A stretch of 64,000 nucleotides of DNA from Hyphomicrobiales bacterium (lineage in GTDB: Bacteria > Pseudomonadota > Alphaproteobacteria > Rhizobiales > Beijerinckiaceae). Of this stretch, positions 54,168-62,178 are shown piece after piece. Under the pieces are notes generated by a model, which was not told the DNA's origin, did no database searches, and was given only the letters and a program-made list of their open reading frames with translations. Position 1 is the first letter of the stretch; each line of letters begins with the position of its first letter. The stretch is taken from the NCBI GenBank assembly GCA_930633525.1, contig CAKNFP010000001.1:2210001-2274000 (forward strand), given 5' to 3'. A program made the translations under genes and the position numbers.

Positions 54168-55229
54168 ATGGCCATCCCCCTGAGCAATCACTGTCTTCGC
54201 GCGGTATCCGCCGAACTCGCGAGCCGTGGCATCGCCTTCACTGTCGAGCAAGGCCGCAAGCATCCGTCCATTCGCTTCCAGGTGAATGGGATCGAGCTCC
54301 GCAAGCCGTTTGCCGGCTCATCGTCTTGTCAGTCGGCGCCGCACAAGGCCGCCGCCGATATCCGCCGCCTCATCCGCAACGCCGAACAGCAGGAGCCGCC
54401 AATGACTGGTGTATCTGTCGTGTCCGCTGGCATCGATGCTTCTCGCCAGCCTGTCGTCTCCATCGACCGGGGCGAGGCGATGGCCGACAGCCGTGATATC
54501 GCATCGTTCTTCGGAAAGCAGCATTCGGACGTGGTGCGCACCATCCGTGCCCTGACCTGCTCGACGGAATTCACGGAACGCAATTTTACGTTCTGTGAGG
54601 AAATACAACAACATAGCACAGGCGCCGCGAAATCCGTCTTTGTGCAGATGACCAAAGACGGTTTTATGTTCCTTGTCATGGGCTTCAACGGCAGCAAGGC
54701 AGCCCAGTTCAAAGAGCGGTACATCGCACAGTTCAACGCGATGGAAGCCGAGTTGCGCCGCAGGTCTTTCCCCGCCAGCGTCGATGCGAAGACGATCGGC
54801 GGCATCGTCAAGTCCGTGCTGAACAAGCAGCTGGAGGACGTCCGCGCCGGCGTCGAATTGGCCTTGGAGGAGGTTTCCAGGGTCAACGGGCGCATCAGCC
54901 ACCTGCTGCCCGGTCAACCGGACCTCACGATCGCCCGCGACTTCTGGCTGTCCGTCCAGATCGCCGAGAAGGCCGGGTTCAAGGAGGGCGACCGCGTCCG
55001 CGGGCTGACCCAGTTCATCACCCGGGAGCTTCACCGCCACTGTGCGGCGCAAGGCGTGCCAGTGCGCCTTGAGGAAGCCGTGGGCCGGCCCGCCCGCTAT
55101 CTTTTCCCCGTCCCGATCGCAACCGCGTGGCTTGCCGGCTGCGGAACTGCCCGTATCCGCCATTTCGTCGAGCGCGTCCGCGCCAAGAAATCTGGTCAGG
55201 GCACCCTCGCCCTCATCCATCGCCGCTAA
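54168..55229 (+). CDS. Rha-family regulator fused to an N-terminal HicA-like domain
   Basis: 353 residues. Residues about 1-70 (LRAVSAELASRGIAFTVEQG, HKAAADIRRLIRNA) look like a small double-stranded-RNA-binding/HicA-like phage domain that is usually a separate gene. Residues about 95-200 are Rha: SRDIASFFGKQHSDVVRTIR, TKDGFMFLVMGFNGSKAAQF, YIAQFNAMEAEL. The C-terminal ~120 residues (FWLSVQIAEKAGFKEGDRVR) form a third part with a KilA-/ORF11-like helical look. Rha proteins interfere with phage growth in hosts lacking IHF. No internal start is strong enough to argue for two proteins, though ATG 54402 exists. Confidence 0.75.
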   Translation: MAIPLSNHCLRAVSAELASRGIAFTVEQGRKHPSIRFQVNGIELRKPFAGSSSCQSAPHKAAADIRRLIRNAEQQEPPMTGVSVVSAGIDASRQPVVSIDRGEAMADSRDIASFFGKQHSDVVRTIRALTCSTEFTERNFTFCEEIQQHSTGAAKSVFVQMTKDGFMFLVMGFNGSKAAQFKERYIAQFNAMEAELRRRSFPASVDAKTIGGIVKSVLNKQLEDVRAGVELALEEVSRVNGRISHLLPGQPDLTIARDFWLSVQIAEKAGFKEGDRVRGLTQFITRELHRHCAAQGVPVRLEEAVGRPARYLFPVPIATAWLAGCGTARIRHFVERVRAKKSGQGTLALIHRR

Positions 55230-55253
55230 GCAACCCGCCCCAGGAACATCACC

Positions 55254-55571
55254 ATGGAACCACAAGCCGAAGGCAATGGCGTTGCAGCTGAGGAACTAAA
55301 GCAGTTCATCGAGCGCATAGAGCGCCTTGAGGAAGAAAAGGCCGCGATCGCTGGCGACATCAAGGAGGTCTATGGCGAGCTGAAGGGCAGAGGATTCGAC
55401 GCCAAGGCCGTGCGTAAGCTGGTCCAGATGCGAAAGAAGCCTCCGGAGGAGCGCGCCCAGGAAGACGCCATCCTCGAACTCTATATGCAGGCGCTGGGAA
55501 TGTACGCTGACACCCCGCTTGGTCAAGCCGCTATCGCTCGTGCAACTGGCATTCCGGTGGCGCTGTCATGA
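55254..55571 (+). CDS. gapR: GapR-family (DUF2312) nucleoid protein
   Basis: 105 residues. LKQFIERIERLEEEKAAIAG, DIKEVYGELKGRGFDAKAVR and KLVQMRKKPPEERAQEDAIL are the GapR/DUF2312 coiled-coil core; the chromosomal protein binds overtwisted AT-rich DNA ahead of replication and is essential for normal chromosome replication in Caulobacter. The extra C-terminal tail (GQAAIARATGIPVALS) is phage-specific. Its stop overlaps the next start by four bases. Confidence 0.88.
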   Translation: MEPQAEGNGVAAEELKQFIERIERLEEEKAAIAGDIKEVYGELKGRGFDAKAVRKLVQMRKKPPEERAQEDAILELYMQALGMYADTPLGQAAIARATGIPVALS

Positions 55572-55801
55572 TGACGCCCCGCCAGCGAGAGGTCTTCGAC
55601 TTTATCGCCGCCATTGCCGCGAACGAAGGCATAGCTCCCACCTATCGCGAGATCGGAAAAGCGCTCGGTCTCCAGTCCATGTCCAGCGTCAAGCGCATCG
55701 TCGAAGGGCTCGAGGAGCGCGGCTTCATCCGCCGCCTGCCCCGTCGGGCCCGCGCGATTGAAATCATCCGAAAGGACGCGATCCATGTCGGCAAGCACTG
55801 A
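55568..55801 (+). CDS. LexA DNA-binding domain alone
   Basis: 77 residues, only the winged HTH of LexA: TPRQREVFDFIAAIAANEGI, APTYREIGKALGLQSMSSVK, EERGFIRRLPRRARAI. The peptidase domain is absent, so it cannot self-cleave and might hold SOS genes off even after damage, if it binds the same site. It overlaps both neighbours. Confidence 0.82.
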   Translation: MMTPRQREVFDFIAAIAANEGIAPTYREIGKALGLQSMSSVKRIVEGLEERGFIRRLPRRARAIEIIRKDAIHVGKH

Positions 55802-56357
55802 CTGCTTCTGGACGCCAGAAGTCATCGACCGTCTGTCTGTCCTCTATCTCGACGGGCGCTCAGCCAGCCAGATTGGCAAGGAGATCAGCGCGACCCGTAA
55901 CGCCGTCATCGGAAAGATCCACCGGCTGCTTAAGGCGGGAGATCTGCACCACCTCGTGCGCGAGCGGCGCCCGTCGGAACGCAAGCACCGCAAGAAGCCG
56001 ATCGAACTCGAGGAGGCAACAGCGCCTGTGCAGGTGCAGGAGCCCGCACCCGTATTCAAGGCACCGCTGCCGCCGCCCCCGCTTGTCCCGGTCGAGACTG
56101 CCAGGGCCGTCCAAGGCGTCCCGATGACGAAGCTGGAGCACGGGATGTGTAGGTGGCCTCTATGGCCCAACCGCGGCTTTACGCCGATGGAAGACAAGCG
56201 CTATTGCGGTGAGCCGGCCAAGCTTGGTCAGGCCTATTGCGAGCATTGCCGGAAGGAATCTGTCGGCGGTCGCGTGGCAAAGGATGGCTCAACGCCGATT
56301 TGGTACGTGCCGCTTAACGAGCGCACCAAAGGCAAGAAGCTTCGGAGGGCGGCGTGA
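55785..56357 (+). CDS. gcrA: GcrA-family cell-cycle regulator
   Basis: 190 residues from ATG 55785. FWTPEVIDRLSVLYLDGRSA, ASQIGKEISATRNAVIGKIH (HTH about 28-47), a Pro-rich linker and the C-terminal CRWPLWPNRGFTPMEDKRYC with YCEHC zinc-like cysteines are the GcrA pattern. The host protein recruits sigma70 RNA polymerase to GANTC-methylated promoters. A phage copy could redirect cell-cycle transcription. It overlaps the LexA-like gene by 17 bases. Confidence 0.9.
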   Translation: MSASTDCFWTPEVIDRLSVLYLDGRSASQIGKEISATRNAVIGKIHRLLKAGDLHHLVRERRPSERKHRKKPIELEEATAPVQVQEPAPVFKAPLPPPPLVPVETARAVQGVPMTKLEHGMCRWPLWPNRGFTPMEDKRYCGEPAKLGQAYCEHCRKESVGGRVAKDGSTPIWYVPLNERTKGKKLRRAA

Positions 56358-56977
56358 CGGATGTCACCGAAAGCCCTCGGGATCTCAAGGCACATCTCTG
56401 GGCTCGCGACGAGCATGATTGGTATGTGGAGCCGCGTTGGACAAGCATGCGCTTGTTCCAAGAAGAGCGCTTCTCCGGGCGCATCCTTGATCCCGCATGT
56501 GGCAAGGGGCGGATCCTCGACGCGGCGCGCGACGTCGGATTCGATACCTACGGATCTGACGTGATCGATCGCGGCACCGATGGCCACCGTTTCAGCCAGG
56601 TTGACTGGTTGTCTCGACCGGCCGTCGGCTGGTGTCCAATCGACAACATCGTTTCCAACCCGCCTTTCAGCCACGCCGAGCCCTTCGTTCGGAAGGCGCT
56701 GGAGCACGCGAGCGGCAAAGTGGCAATGCTTCTGCCGTCTAAGTGGCTGCATGGCGATGAGCGGTCGCGATGGCTGCAGGGAACGCCATTGCGGCGCGTC
56801 CTATTCCTGACGCCGCGTCCCTCGATGCCGCCCGGCGGCGTGCTGGATGCTGGGCAGTCGCCCGGCGGCGGGCGCGTCGACTTCGCTTGGTTCATTTGGC
56901 TCAAGGGCTTCGATGGTCGGCCTGAAATCGGATGGCTTCGGAGGGACGTCGATAAGCCCGAAAAGACGGGTGTGTGA
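56354..56977 (+). CDS. Phage DNA (adenine-N6-type) methyltransferase
   Basis: 207 residues from GTG 56354, overlapping the GcrA stop. Motif I ILDPACGKGRILDAARD (about 37), and motif IV NIVSNPPFSHAEPF (NPPF, about 98) are clear. The target-recognition part is small, so specificity is unknown. Lying directly after a GcrA gene, it may alter the methylation GcrA reads, or protect the phage from restriction. Confidence 0.85.
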   Translation: MTDVTESPRDLKAHLWARDEHDWYVEPRWTSMRLFQEERFSGRILDPACGKGRILDAARDVGFDTYGSDVIDRGTDGHRFSQVDWLSRPAVGWCPIDNIVSNPPFSHAEPFVRKALEHASGKVAMLLPSKWLHGDERSRWLQGTPLRRVLFLTPRPSMPPGGVLDAGQSPGGGRVDFAWFIWLKGFDGRPEIGWLRRDVDKPEKTGV

Positions 56978-57948
56978 TGGCGCGCATCAGATCAATTCAT
57001 CCTGGTCTCTTGACCGACGAAGCGTTCATGGAGCTTACCGTTGAAGCGCCGCTGGCAATCGCGCTCCTGCTTGGCCTTTGGATGGAGGCCGACGACGCCG
57101 GCGTGTTCGAATGGAAGAAGCTGACGATCAAGGCTCGTGTTCTGCCGGCACCAGCCTTCGATATCGATTGTCTGCTCAATGTCCTCGCTGAGAAATCCTT
57201 CATCCGCCGTTTCGATTTTGGGGAGAAGTCCTTCGGAGTGGTGCGCAACTTCGTGCGATTTCAGCGCCCGAAAGATCCGAAGGAGATCCACCCCAATTCG
57301 GAAGGTATGCGGGCGTTTGCTGGCTTCAACGAGGATGGATCGCGCCCTAACGCGGGCACCGGTAGAAAGCCGGCCGGAACCACTTCCGAACCACTTCGGA
57401 AGTCACTCGAAACGACTTCCGAGATTTCACCTCAGATGGAGGATGGAGGAGGTAGGAGGGAAGAGGAGGAGGAAGAGTCTTCCGGAATCTTTGAGTCTGA
57501 ATTCACTGTTCGTCCGAAGCCGGATCGGCTCCGGACCGATGAGGTTCCAGATTTCGAAGAATTTTGGAAGGCATACCCGACCGACGCTCTCATGGGGAAG
57601 GATGAAGCTCGGAACGCCTGGAAACGCCTTTCCATGGCAGACCGTCGAGCGGCGATCGATAGCATCCCTTCGTTTCGCTCCTACTGCGAATCCAAGCCCG
57701 ATTATCGGGTGATCCACGCCTGCCGCTATCTCGATCGCAGGCGCTTCAGCGGCTTCGCTTCGACGGCCGCGAAATCACGGGAAACCGTGTTCGTGCTTGC
57801 TGACACCCCCGAATGGGACGCTTGGCAGGAACACAAGCGGCGGACCACCGGGCGGGGCACCGCGACGACCGAGAGAAACGGGAAGCCAGGATGGTTCTTC
57901 CCAAGTCTCATGCCTCCATTGACCCTTTTGACAGCTCAGGACGGCTGA
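56977..57948 (+). CDS. Phage replication initiation protein (DnaD/DnaT-like)
   Basis: 323 residues from ATG 56977, overlapping the methyltransferase stop. The N-terminal winged-helix part (RSIHPGLLTDEAFMELTVEA, LLLGLWMEADDAGVFEWKKL) is typical of phage replisome organisers. It is followed by a low-complexity acidic linker (about 150-170) and a C-terminal region with FEEFWKAYPTD, KDEARNAWKRL and HACRYLDRRRF, as in DnaT-like helper proteins. It should load the helicase at the phage origin. Confidence 0.78.
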   Translation: MARIRSIHPGLLTDEAFMELTVEAPLAIALLLGLWMEADDAGVFEWKKLTIKARVLPAPAFDIDCLLNVLAEKSFIRRFDFGEKSFGVVRNFVRFQRPKDPKEIHPNSEGMRAFAGFNEDGSRPNAGTGRKPAGTTSEPLRKSLETTSEISPQMEDGGGRREEEEEESSGIFESEFTVRPKPDRLRTDEVPDFEEFWKAYPTDALMGKDEARNAWKRLSMADRRAAIDSIPSFRSYCESKPDYRVIHACRYLDRRRFSGFASTAAKSRETVFVLADTPEWDAWQEHKRRTTGRGTATTERNGKPGWFFPSLMPPLTLLTAQDG

Positions 57949-58826
57949 TGACGAACAAGGCAGACAAACCGGGCTTGAGGATCAAGGTAGCCGCTTCCGG
58001 CGAAGTGCGCCGGCAGCCCCTGAAAAGGCCGAAGGATCGTGAGCTTCGGCTTAAGCAGGACCGGAAGGCCCTGCGAGAGACCCGGGAGGCCGAAGCGGCC
58101 AAGTCCGATATCTCGCAGGTGTGGGATCGCGCCGAGCGTCGAGACGCAGCCGAGAGCGCTGAGCAGTCTCGAGCGGACGACCTCCAGCGCTGGAGAGAGG
58201 AGCGCAAGCAGGAAGCCCGCGCAAAGGCTGCAAAGAAGCCGAGGAAGCGGAAATCAACCCCGTCCGATGACCTGGGAGAACGCTTGTTCGGCGTCGATCC
58301 CAAGGCCGGCTATGAAGGCAAAATCCCTGTGATCGAGCAGATTACTCGGCGAACAGCCCAAGGTTTCCGAGTGCCTGACGGCTTTCGCAATATCCGCAGT
58401 AACCCTGTCGAGACGATGGTCAGGCGTGGCCAGTGTTCGCCGCGGCAGCACCAAGCCGCGGTGCAATTCGGAGAGGACTATGATGCGGCAGTTCGTCAGC
58501 TCAAGGGCATGAGCTGGGAGGTGCCTGTCCAAGGCGGCGGCTATCGCGAGATGTCCGTCGCGGCTCTCGACGCGGTGACAACGCTGAAGCGCATCGAGCG
58601 CTTGATAGGCCCGCTGTGTTTCAGCGTTCTCGTGCTGGTCGTCGGACATGGGAACACGATCACCGACCTTGTCCGGCTGAAGATTGCGCCGGATCGGTAT
58701 CGAGCCGGGTCATTGCTTGGCGCTGCGCTTGATGGGGCCTGCGTCGTCTATGGCCTGGCGTCCCAGTCGGCGATGATCACCGCCGTCTACCATGACCCCG
58801 TTATTCAGGCGTTGCGTTCGGCCTAG
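57948..58826 (+). CDS. Phage protein, DUF6456-like C-terminus
   Basis: 292 residues from ATG 57948 (TGATG overlap). The first ~115 residues are extremely basic and coiled (KDRELRLKQDRKALRETREA). The C-terminal ~130 (RRGQCSPRQHQAAVQFGEDY, RIERLIGPLCFSVLVLVVGH) resemble a family with a conserved R-x-G-L...Q..AG..Y core that I recall as DUF6456. Possible replication or DNA-binding role. It converges on the RHH gene, overlapping its stop. Confidence 0.65.
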   Translation: MTNKADKPGLRIKVAASGEVRRQPLKRPKDRELRLKQDRKALRETREAEAAKSDISQVWDRAERRDAAESAEQSRADDLQRWREERKQEARAKAAKKPRKRKSTPSDDLGERLFGVDPKAGYEGKIPVIEQITRRTAQGFRVPDGFRNIRSNPVETMVRRGQCSPRQHQAAVQFGEDYDAAVRQLKGMSWEVPVQGGGYREMSVAALDAVTTLKRIERLIGPLCFSVLVLVVGHGNTITDLVRLKIAPDRYRAGSLLGAALDGACVVYGLASQSAMITAVYHDPVIQALRSA

Positions 58827-59020
58827 TCGTCCGAAGGTTTCGCGCGTGGAGGCTTCGCCTCTTGCTCGCGCCTCTTCAGCTCTTTTTCGACAGCGTCTCG
58901 AATGAAGGCCGCCATGCGCTTTGGCCCGACAAGCGCCTCAATACGACTGCGAAGATCCGCAGTCAGTCGAATGTGGGTCGCCCAGGTGTCGGCGTCCTTT
59001 TTCAGTGGAGGTCTCCCCAT
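58823..59020 (-). CDS. Ribbon-helix-helix (Arc-like) repressor
   Basis: 65 residues from ATG 59020. ATHIRLTADLRSRIEALVG is the beta-helix and AFIRDAVEKELKRRE the second helix of an RHH domain, followed by a charged tail. It is the only leftward gene in this part and probably binds the two 18-bp palindromes 46-88 bases upstream, repressing itself and the rightward operon. Confidence 0.75.
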   Translation of the reverse strand: MGRPPLKKDADTWATHIRLTADLRSRIEALVGPKRMAAFIRDAVEKELKRREQEAKPPRAKPSDD

Positions 59021-59065
59021 CCGACGGGGGATATCCGGTATCGGAAATCTTGTCAAAGCGCCCTC

Positions 59066-59111
59066 ATAAGCGGTACCGCTTATTGACAATATAAACGGTA
59101 CCGCTTATAAC
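59066..59111 (+). promoter_or_regulatory. Promoter with two 18-bp palindromic operators
   Basis: Operator 1 ATAAGCGGTACCGCTTAT (59066-59083, perfect palindrome). Operator 2 ATAAACGGTACCGCTTAT (59091-59108, one mismatch), 25 bases apart. Rightward promoter TTGACA (59083-59088), 17-base spacer, TATAAC (59106-59111), lies within them; it is the best consensus promoter in the window. Confidence 0.85.
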
Positions 59112-59164
59112 GGCAATCACTCAAGTCACCGGTTCAACCCGTGGCCAGCGCGGAGGCGCTATCA

Positions 59165-59536
59165 ATGCCAAAACTCGAAGAATGCAAGAGCGTCCTCGCG
59201 GAGCTTGAGAAGGCGAGCAGGGCAGACAAGGGCCTGAACGACAGGATATGGGTGTGCCTGTGCTGGGCGGACCTGTATTATCACTTCGCACGCGGGCGCT
59301 GGCATTTCACGGGTTCTCTCGACGCCACCATTGCGCTCGTGGAGCGGGTGTTGCCGGGGTGGCTTATCGCCAGCATAGGCCAGGACGATCACAAGGCCTG
59401 GCACGCTGAGTTGCGCAAGGGGCACATTACAAGCTTCAGCACCGTATCACTCGCCGGCGCCCCCACCCCGCCCCTCGCCCTCCTCACCGCACTCTTCAGG
59501 GCTTTGATAGCGCAGATGGAGAAGGCGGATGGCTGA
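59165..59536 (+). CDS. Phage protein, unknown
   Basis: 123 residues from ATG 59165. KLEECKSVLAELEKASRADK, then VCLCWADLYYHFARGRWHFT and VERVLPGWLIASIGQDDHKA. It looks like a small alpha/beta protein often seen in phage accessory operons; no catalytic motif. It is the first gene behind the RHH-controlled promoter and overlaps the next gene by eight bases. Confidence 0.65.
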   Translation: MPKLEECKSVLAELEKASRADKGLNDRIWVCLCWADLYYHFARGRWHFTGSLDATIALVERVLPGWLIASIGQDDHKAWHAELRKGHITSFSTVSLAGAPTPPLALLTALFRALIAQMEKADG

Positions 59537-60188
59537 TCGTCCTATCCTGTTTTCGGCGCCGATGGTCAGGGCTCTGCTTGAAGACAGTAAGACACAGACG
59601 CGGCGCTTCCTCGCCCCATGGTGCGATGAGCCACCTGCGTTCGTCGATAGCGGTGCCATAACCGCCTACGACGAGGACGACAGCCCGTATCGCTGGCCCC
59701 GGACCCACGCCATTGGCGACCGCCTATGGGTGAAAGAGGCATGGCGCGCGGCGCGTGGCCTCAATAATAAGCCGCCGCGCCGAATCCCCCCCGACGCGGA
59801 CATTGAGTATGCAGCGACCGCTCCCAGCTACGCAGAAATCGGCATCAAGGGGAAGCTTCGCCCGAGCATCTTCATGCCCCGCTGGGCCTCCCGGATCACG
59901 CTGATCGTGAGCGACGTTCGCGTGCAGTGGCTCCGGGACATCAGCGAGGAAGACGCGATCGCGGAAGGGATCTTTGAACGGTCGGCGATTGGCGATGACC
60001 CCATGCACGACACATGGACGTGGCGTCGCGAAGGCTGGCGATATTCTACGCCACAAATGGCTTACGCCGCGCTCTGGACCGAGATCAACGGCCCCGGCGC
60101 TTGGGACGCAAACCCCTGGGTCGCCGCCTACACCTTCACCGCTCACCGCTGCAACATCGATCAGATGGAGGCTGAGCATGCCGGATGA
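59529..60188 (+). CDS. Phage ASCH/morphogenetic-type protein
   Basis: 219 residues. PILFSAPMVRALLEDSKTQT, RWPRTHAIGDRLWVKEAWRA, PSIFMPRWASRITLIVSDVR and RDISEEDAIAEGIF match the ASCH-like family that phage annotations call 'morphogenetic protein'. The PUA-like fold suggests RNA or modified-base binding; the exact role is unknown. Confidence 0.78.
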   Translation: MADRPILFSAPMVRALLEDSKTQTRRFLAPWCDEPPAFVDSGAITAYDEDDSPYRWPRTHAIGDRLWVKEAWRAARGLNNKPPRRIPPDADIEYAATAPSYAEIGIKGKLRPSIFMPRWASRITLIVSDVRVQWLRDISEEDAIAEGIFERSAIGDDPMHDTWTWRREGWRYSTPQMAYAALWTEINGPGAWDANPWVAAYTFTAHRCNIDQMEAEHAG

Positions 60189-60360
60189 ACTCTGCCCCTT
60201 CTGCGGCGCCTATTCGCCTCGCTCCTGCGAGCTTGAGGAAGAAACCGGCGGCGAATGCCCATGGCTTGAGATCCTCGAAGACGAGCCAGATCCCGACATT
60301 CTCCGCGACGACCGTGACGAGCGGCGCAGGCTTGAGAAGGAGTATCGCGATGCAGAATAA
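60178..60360 (+). CDS. Small acidic phage protein with Cys pairs
   Basis: 60 residues: LCPFCGAYSPRSC gives CxxC and a later Cys for a possible zinc site, then an acidic, Arg-rich tail (PDILRDDRDERRRLEKEY). Overlaps its neighbours on both sides. Confidence 0.6.
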   Translation: MPDELCPFCGAYSPRSCELEEETGGECPWLEILEDEPDPDILRDDRDERRRLEKEYRDAE

Positions 60361-60628
60361 TATATTTCCTCTCGTTCACGAGGTCGCCCAGCCCGTTCGC
60401 GAGGTCGTCGTTCGCTATGACGACTATCAGAACAACGCTTGCGGGCTTGCTTATTGCGTCGGCATGGACGGCGTCACACGCATTGAAGCCTGCATGAAGA
60501 ATGGAGAGTACGCCCACATCCCATATCTTCGGATCTGGTCTGGCGAAACATGTGTGGCTGAATTTTCTCAGCACCATGTAGCTGGAGTGTTCTTCGCCAA
60601 AGACGAGGCGGAGATCTCCCATGACTGA
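60350..60628 (+). CDS. Small phage protein
   Basis: 92 residues (NIFPLVHEVAQPVREVVVRY, then VTRIEACMKNGEYAHIPYLR). Beta-rich, no known domain. Overlaps neighbours by 11 and 8 bases. Confidence 0.55.
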   Translation: MQNNIFPLVHEVAQPVREVVVRYDDYQNNACGLAYCVGMDGVTRIEACMKNGEYAHIPYLRIWSGETCVAEFSQHHVAGVFFAKDEAEISHD

Positions 60629-60809
60629 CACACGCGAGGCCACGCCGAGGCCGTGGATTGTTGTCGAGGATACCTTTGATGAGGTCCTTGAGATAACAAC
60701 GCTCAAGCTCATTGAAGATACTAGGCTGGCCATTGTGTCGCGCGAGCTTGGATTCCGCGCCGATATAGACGCAGAGAGCCGCGCCCGCGCCGCCCTCAAT
60801 GGAGAGTGA
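60621..60809 (+). CDS. Small phage protein
   Basis: 62 residues (EATPRPWIVVEDTFDEVLEI). It has the look of short 'ATPRPW' phage proteins. No function known to me. Overlaps the previous gene by eight bases. Confidence 0.5.
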   Translation: MTDTREATPRPWIVVEDTFDEVLEITTLKLIEDTRLAIVSRELGFRADIDAESRARAALNGE

Positions 60810-60810
60810 G

Positions 60811-61032
60811 ATGGAAGAAAAAAATTGGACTGACGATGTAAGCGTACACGATATTGTACAGGCAATACCGGGGGCATCGGAGTGGGCGCCCTGCCTAGTC
60901 GTTGTGTCGGAAGTTAAAACGTGGGGCATTCAGGGATATACGTCGGTCCCACGAGGTGGCGAGGCGTACATCAGGCTCACGTGGGATAAGATTGAGCCGA
61001 CAGGCGGGCGTGCTGTCTTCGTCCCGGAGTAA
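60811..61032 (+). CDS. Small phage protein
   Basis: 73 residues from ATG 60811 (VSVHDIVQAIPGASEWAPCL, KIEPTGGRAVFVPE). Beta-type, no known domain. Confidence 0.5.
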   Translation: MEEKNWTDDVSVHDIVQAIPGASEWAPCLVVVSEVKTWGIQGYTSVPRGGEAYIRLTWDKIEPTGGRAVFVPE

Positions 61033-61035
61033 CCA

Positions 61036-61281
61036 TCACCCCATCCCCGCTTCCTCAGCAGCCTTGAGAAAGGCAGCGCGGGCAGCGGAAACAGCGCTCA
61101 TCTTTTCTGTCTCAAGCGCCGCGAGGCAGGCTTTGCGAGCCGCAGCATTCTTCTTGGACCTGGCAAATTTCGCCGGCCACGCCTCGATCAATAGCCGCGC
61201 GGCTTCCTCGACGCTCGTGACCGTCTGCCGCTTGGTGTCGGACACCCATATATCAACCGGATCGAACCAGAGACGAGGCAT
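61036..61281 (-). CDS. DUF982 protein
   Basis: 81 residues. WFDPVDIWVSDTKRQTVTSV, EEAARLLIEAWPA and AARAAFLKAAEEAGM match DUF982, a small family almost confined to Hyphomicrobiales. Its ATG (61281-61279) shares the CATG palindrome with the divergent gene at 61280. Confidence 0.85.
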   Translation of the reverse strand: MPRLWFDPVDIWVSDTKRQTVTSVEEAARLLIEAWPAKFARSKKNAAARKACLAALETEKMSAVSAARAAFLKAAEEAGMG

Positions 61282-61558
61282 GACAGAGAATAGCACAAAG
61301 CGCTTTCGGTGCGGCGACATCGTACGGCACCTGCCCTCCGGTGAGGAGTGGCTTCTCGCCTACGCCGATTACGATACTGGCTACCTCTCTGCCGCAGGGT
61401 GGCCTGATAGCGAAGCGAAGATCTCCGACTGTGATTTGGTGCGGGCGGTAGACGATGACGAGCATCGCAAGCGCGTGGCCGATTGGGCACCGTATAATGA
61501 CCGCCGGGGGCGCGCCGTCGCGCGGCTCTACGGCGCCGCGACCGGGATCGAGGTATGA
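61280..61558 (+). CDS. Small phage protein
   Basis: 92 residues (FRCGDIVRHLPSGEEWLLAY, then WPDSEAKISDCDLVRAVDDD). It resembles small beta-barrel phage proteins; no known domain. Start shares bases with the divergent DUF982 start. Its stop overlaps the next ATG. Confidence 0.6.
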   Translation: MTENSTKRFRCGDIVRHLPSGEEWLLAYADYDTGYLSAAGWPDSEAKISDCDLVRAVDDDEHRKRVADWAPYNDRRGRAVARLYGAATGIEV

Positions 61559-61794
61559 CTGAAGGCCCACCGCTAACGGACGCGCAAAGGCGCGTGCTCG
61601 GCTATCTGGAGCGCTTCTCTTGGACGAGCCTGCAGGAGATCGGGGAGACCGAGGCGCTGCAACGGGATGATATTGACGAAGTGCCGGCCCTGATCGCACG
61701 GGGCCTGGTTGAGCATTCCGGCCGGCTAACAATGCCGACGGTTCGGATTACGGATGCGGGGCGCGCCGCACTGTGGGACAAGCACGGCAGATGA
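61555..61794 (+). CDS. Small winged-helix protein
   Basis: 79 residues. LTDAQRRVLGYLERFSWTSL, EIPALIARGLVEHSG-type middle and VRITDAGRAALWDKH give a MarR/MJ1563-like winged helix. Possibly a local regulator. ATGA overlaps on both sides. Confidence 0.65.
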   Translation: MTEGPPLTDAQRRVLGYLERFSWTSLQEIGETEALQRDDIDEVPALIARGLVEHSGRLTMPTVRITDAGRAALWDKHGR

Positions 61795-62177
61795 TCCGCG
61801 CCGCCCTCGTCGCGCTCTTCCTGGTCACGCCAGCCGTTGCCCAGGAGCGCATCCTCGTTCTCGACGGTGACACCATCGCAGTCGGCCGTGAGCGCATCAG
61901 GATCATCGGCCTCGACGCCCCGGAGACCTTCGACGCGCGATGCCCGGCCGAGAAGGCGCTGGGAGACAGGGCCACCGCTGCTATGCGCCTGCTCGTCGCC
62001 CAAGGCGTCACGATCGCCGGCGGCAAGGACCGATATAGGCGAACCCTGGCGCGGGTTTATTTCCAGGGCCGGGACGTCGCCGACATCATGGTCGAGCGCG
62101 GGCTGGCCATGCCGTATGATTGTCCTCGAGGCCGATGCCCGAGGCGGATTGATTGGTGCGCGAAGCTGAGAGGGTGA
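61791..62177 (+). CDS. Secreted staphylococcal-nuclease-like protein
   Basis: 128 residues from ATG 61791, with signal peptide AALVALFLVTPAVA (cleavage near AQE). ILVLDGDTIAV, RIRIIGLDAPETFDARC (catalytic Asp/Arg/Glu region), DRYRRTLARVYFQGRDVADI and MVERGLAMPY are the SNase core. It hydrolyses DNA/RNA outside the cytoplasm. Such exported nucleases are found in several alphaproteobacterial prophages. Confidence 0.85.
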   Translation: MIRAALVALFLVTPAVAQERILVLDGDTIAVGRERIRIIGLDAPETFDARCPAEKALGDRATAAMRLLVAQGVTIAGGKDRYRRTLARVYFQGRDVADIMVERGLAMPYDCPRGRCPRRIDWCAKLRG

Positions 62178-62178
62178 T

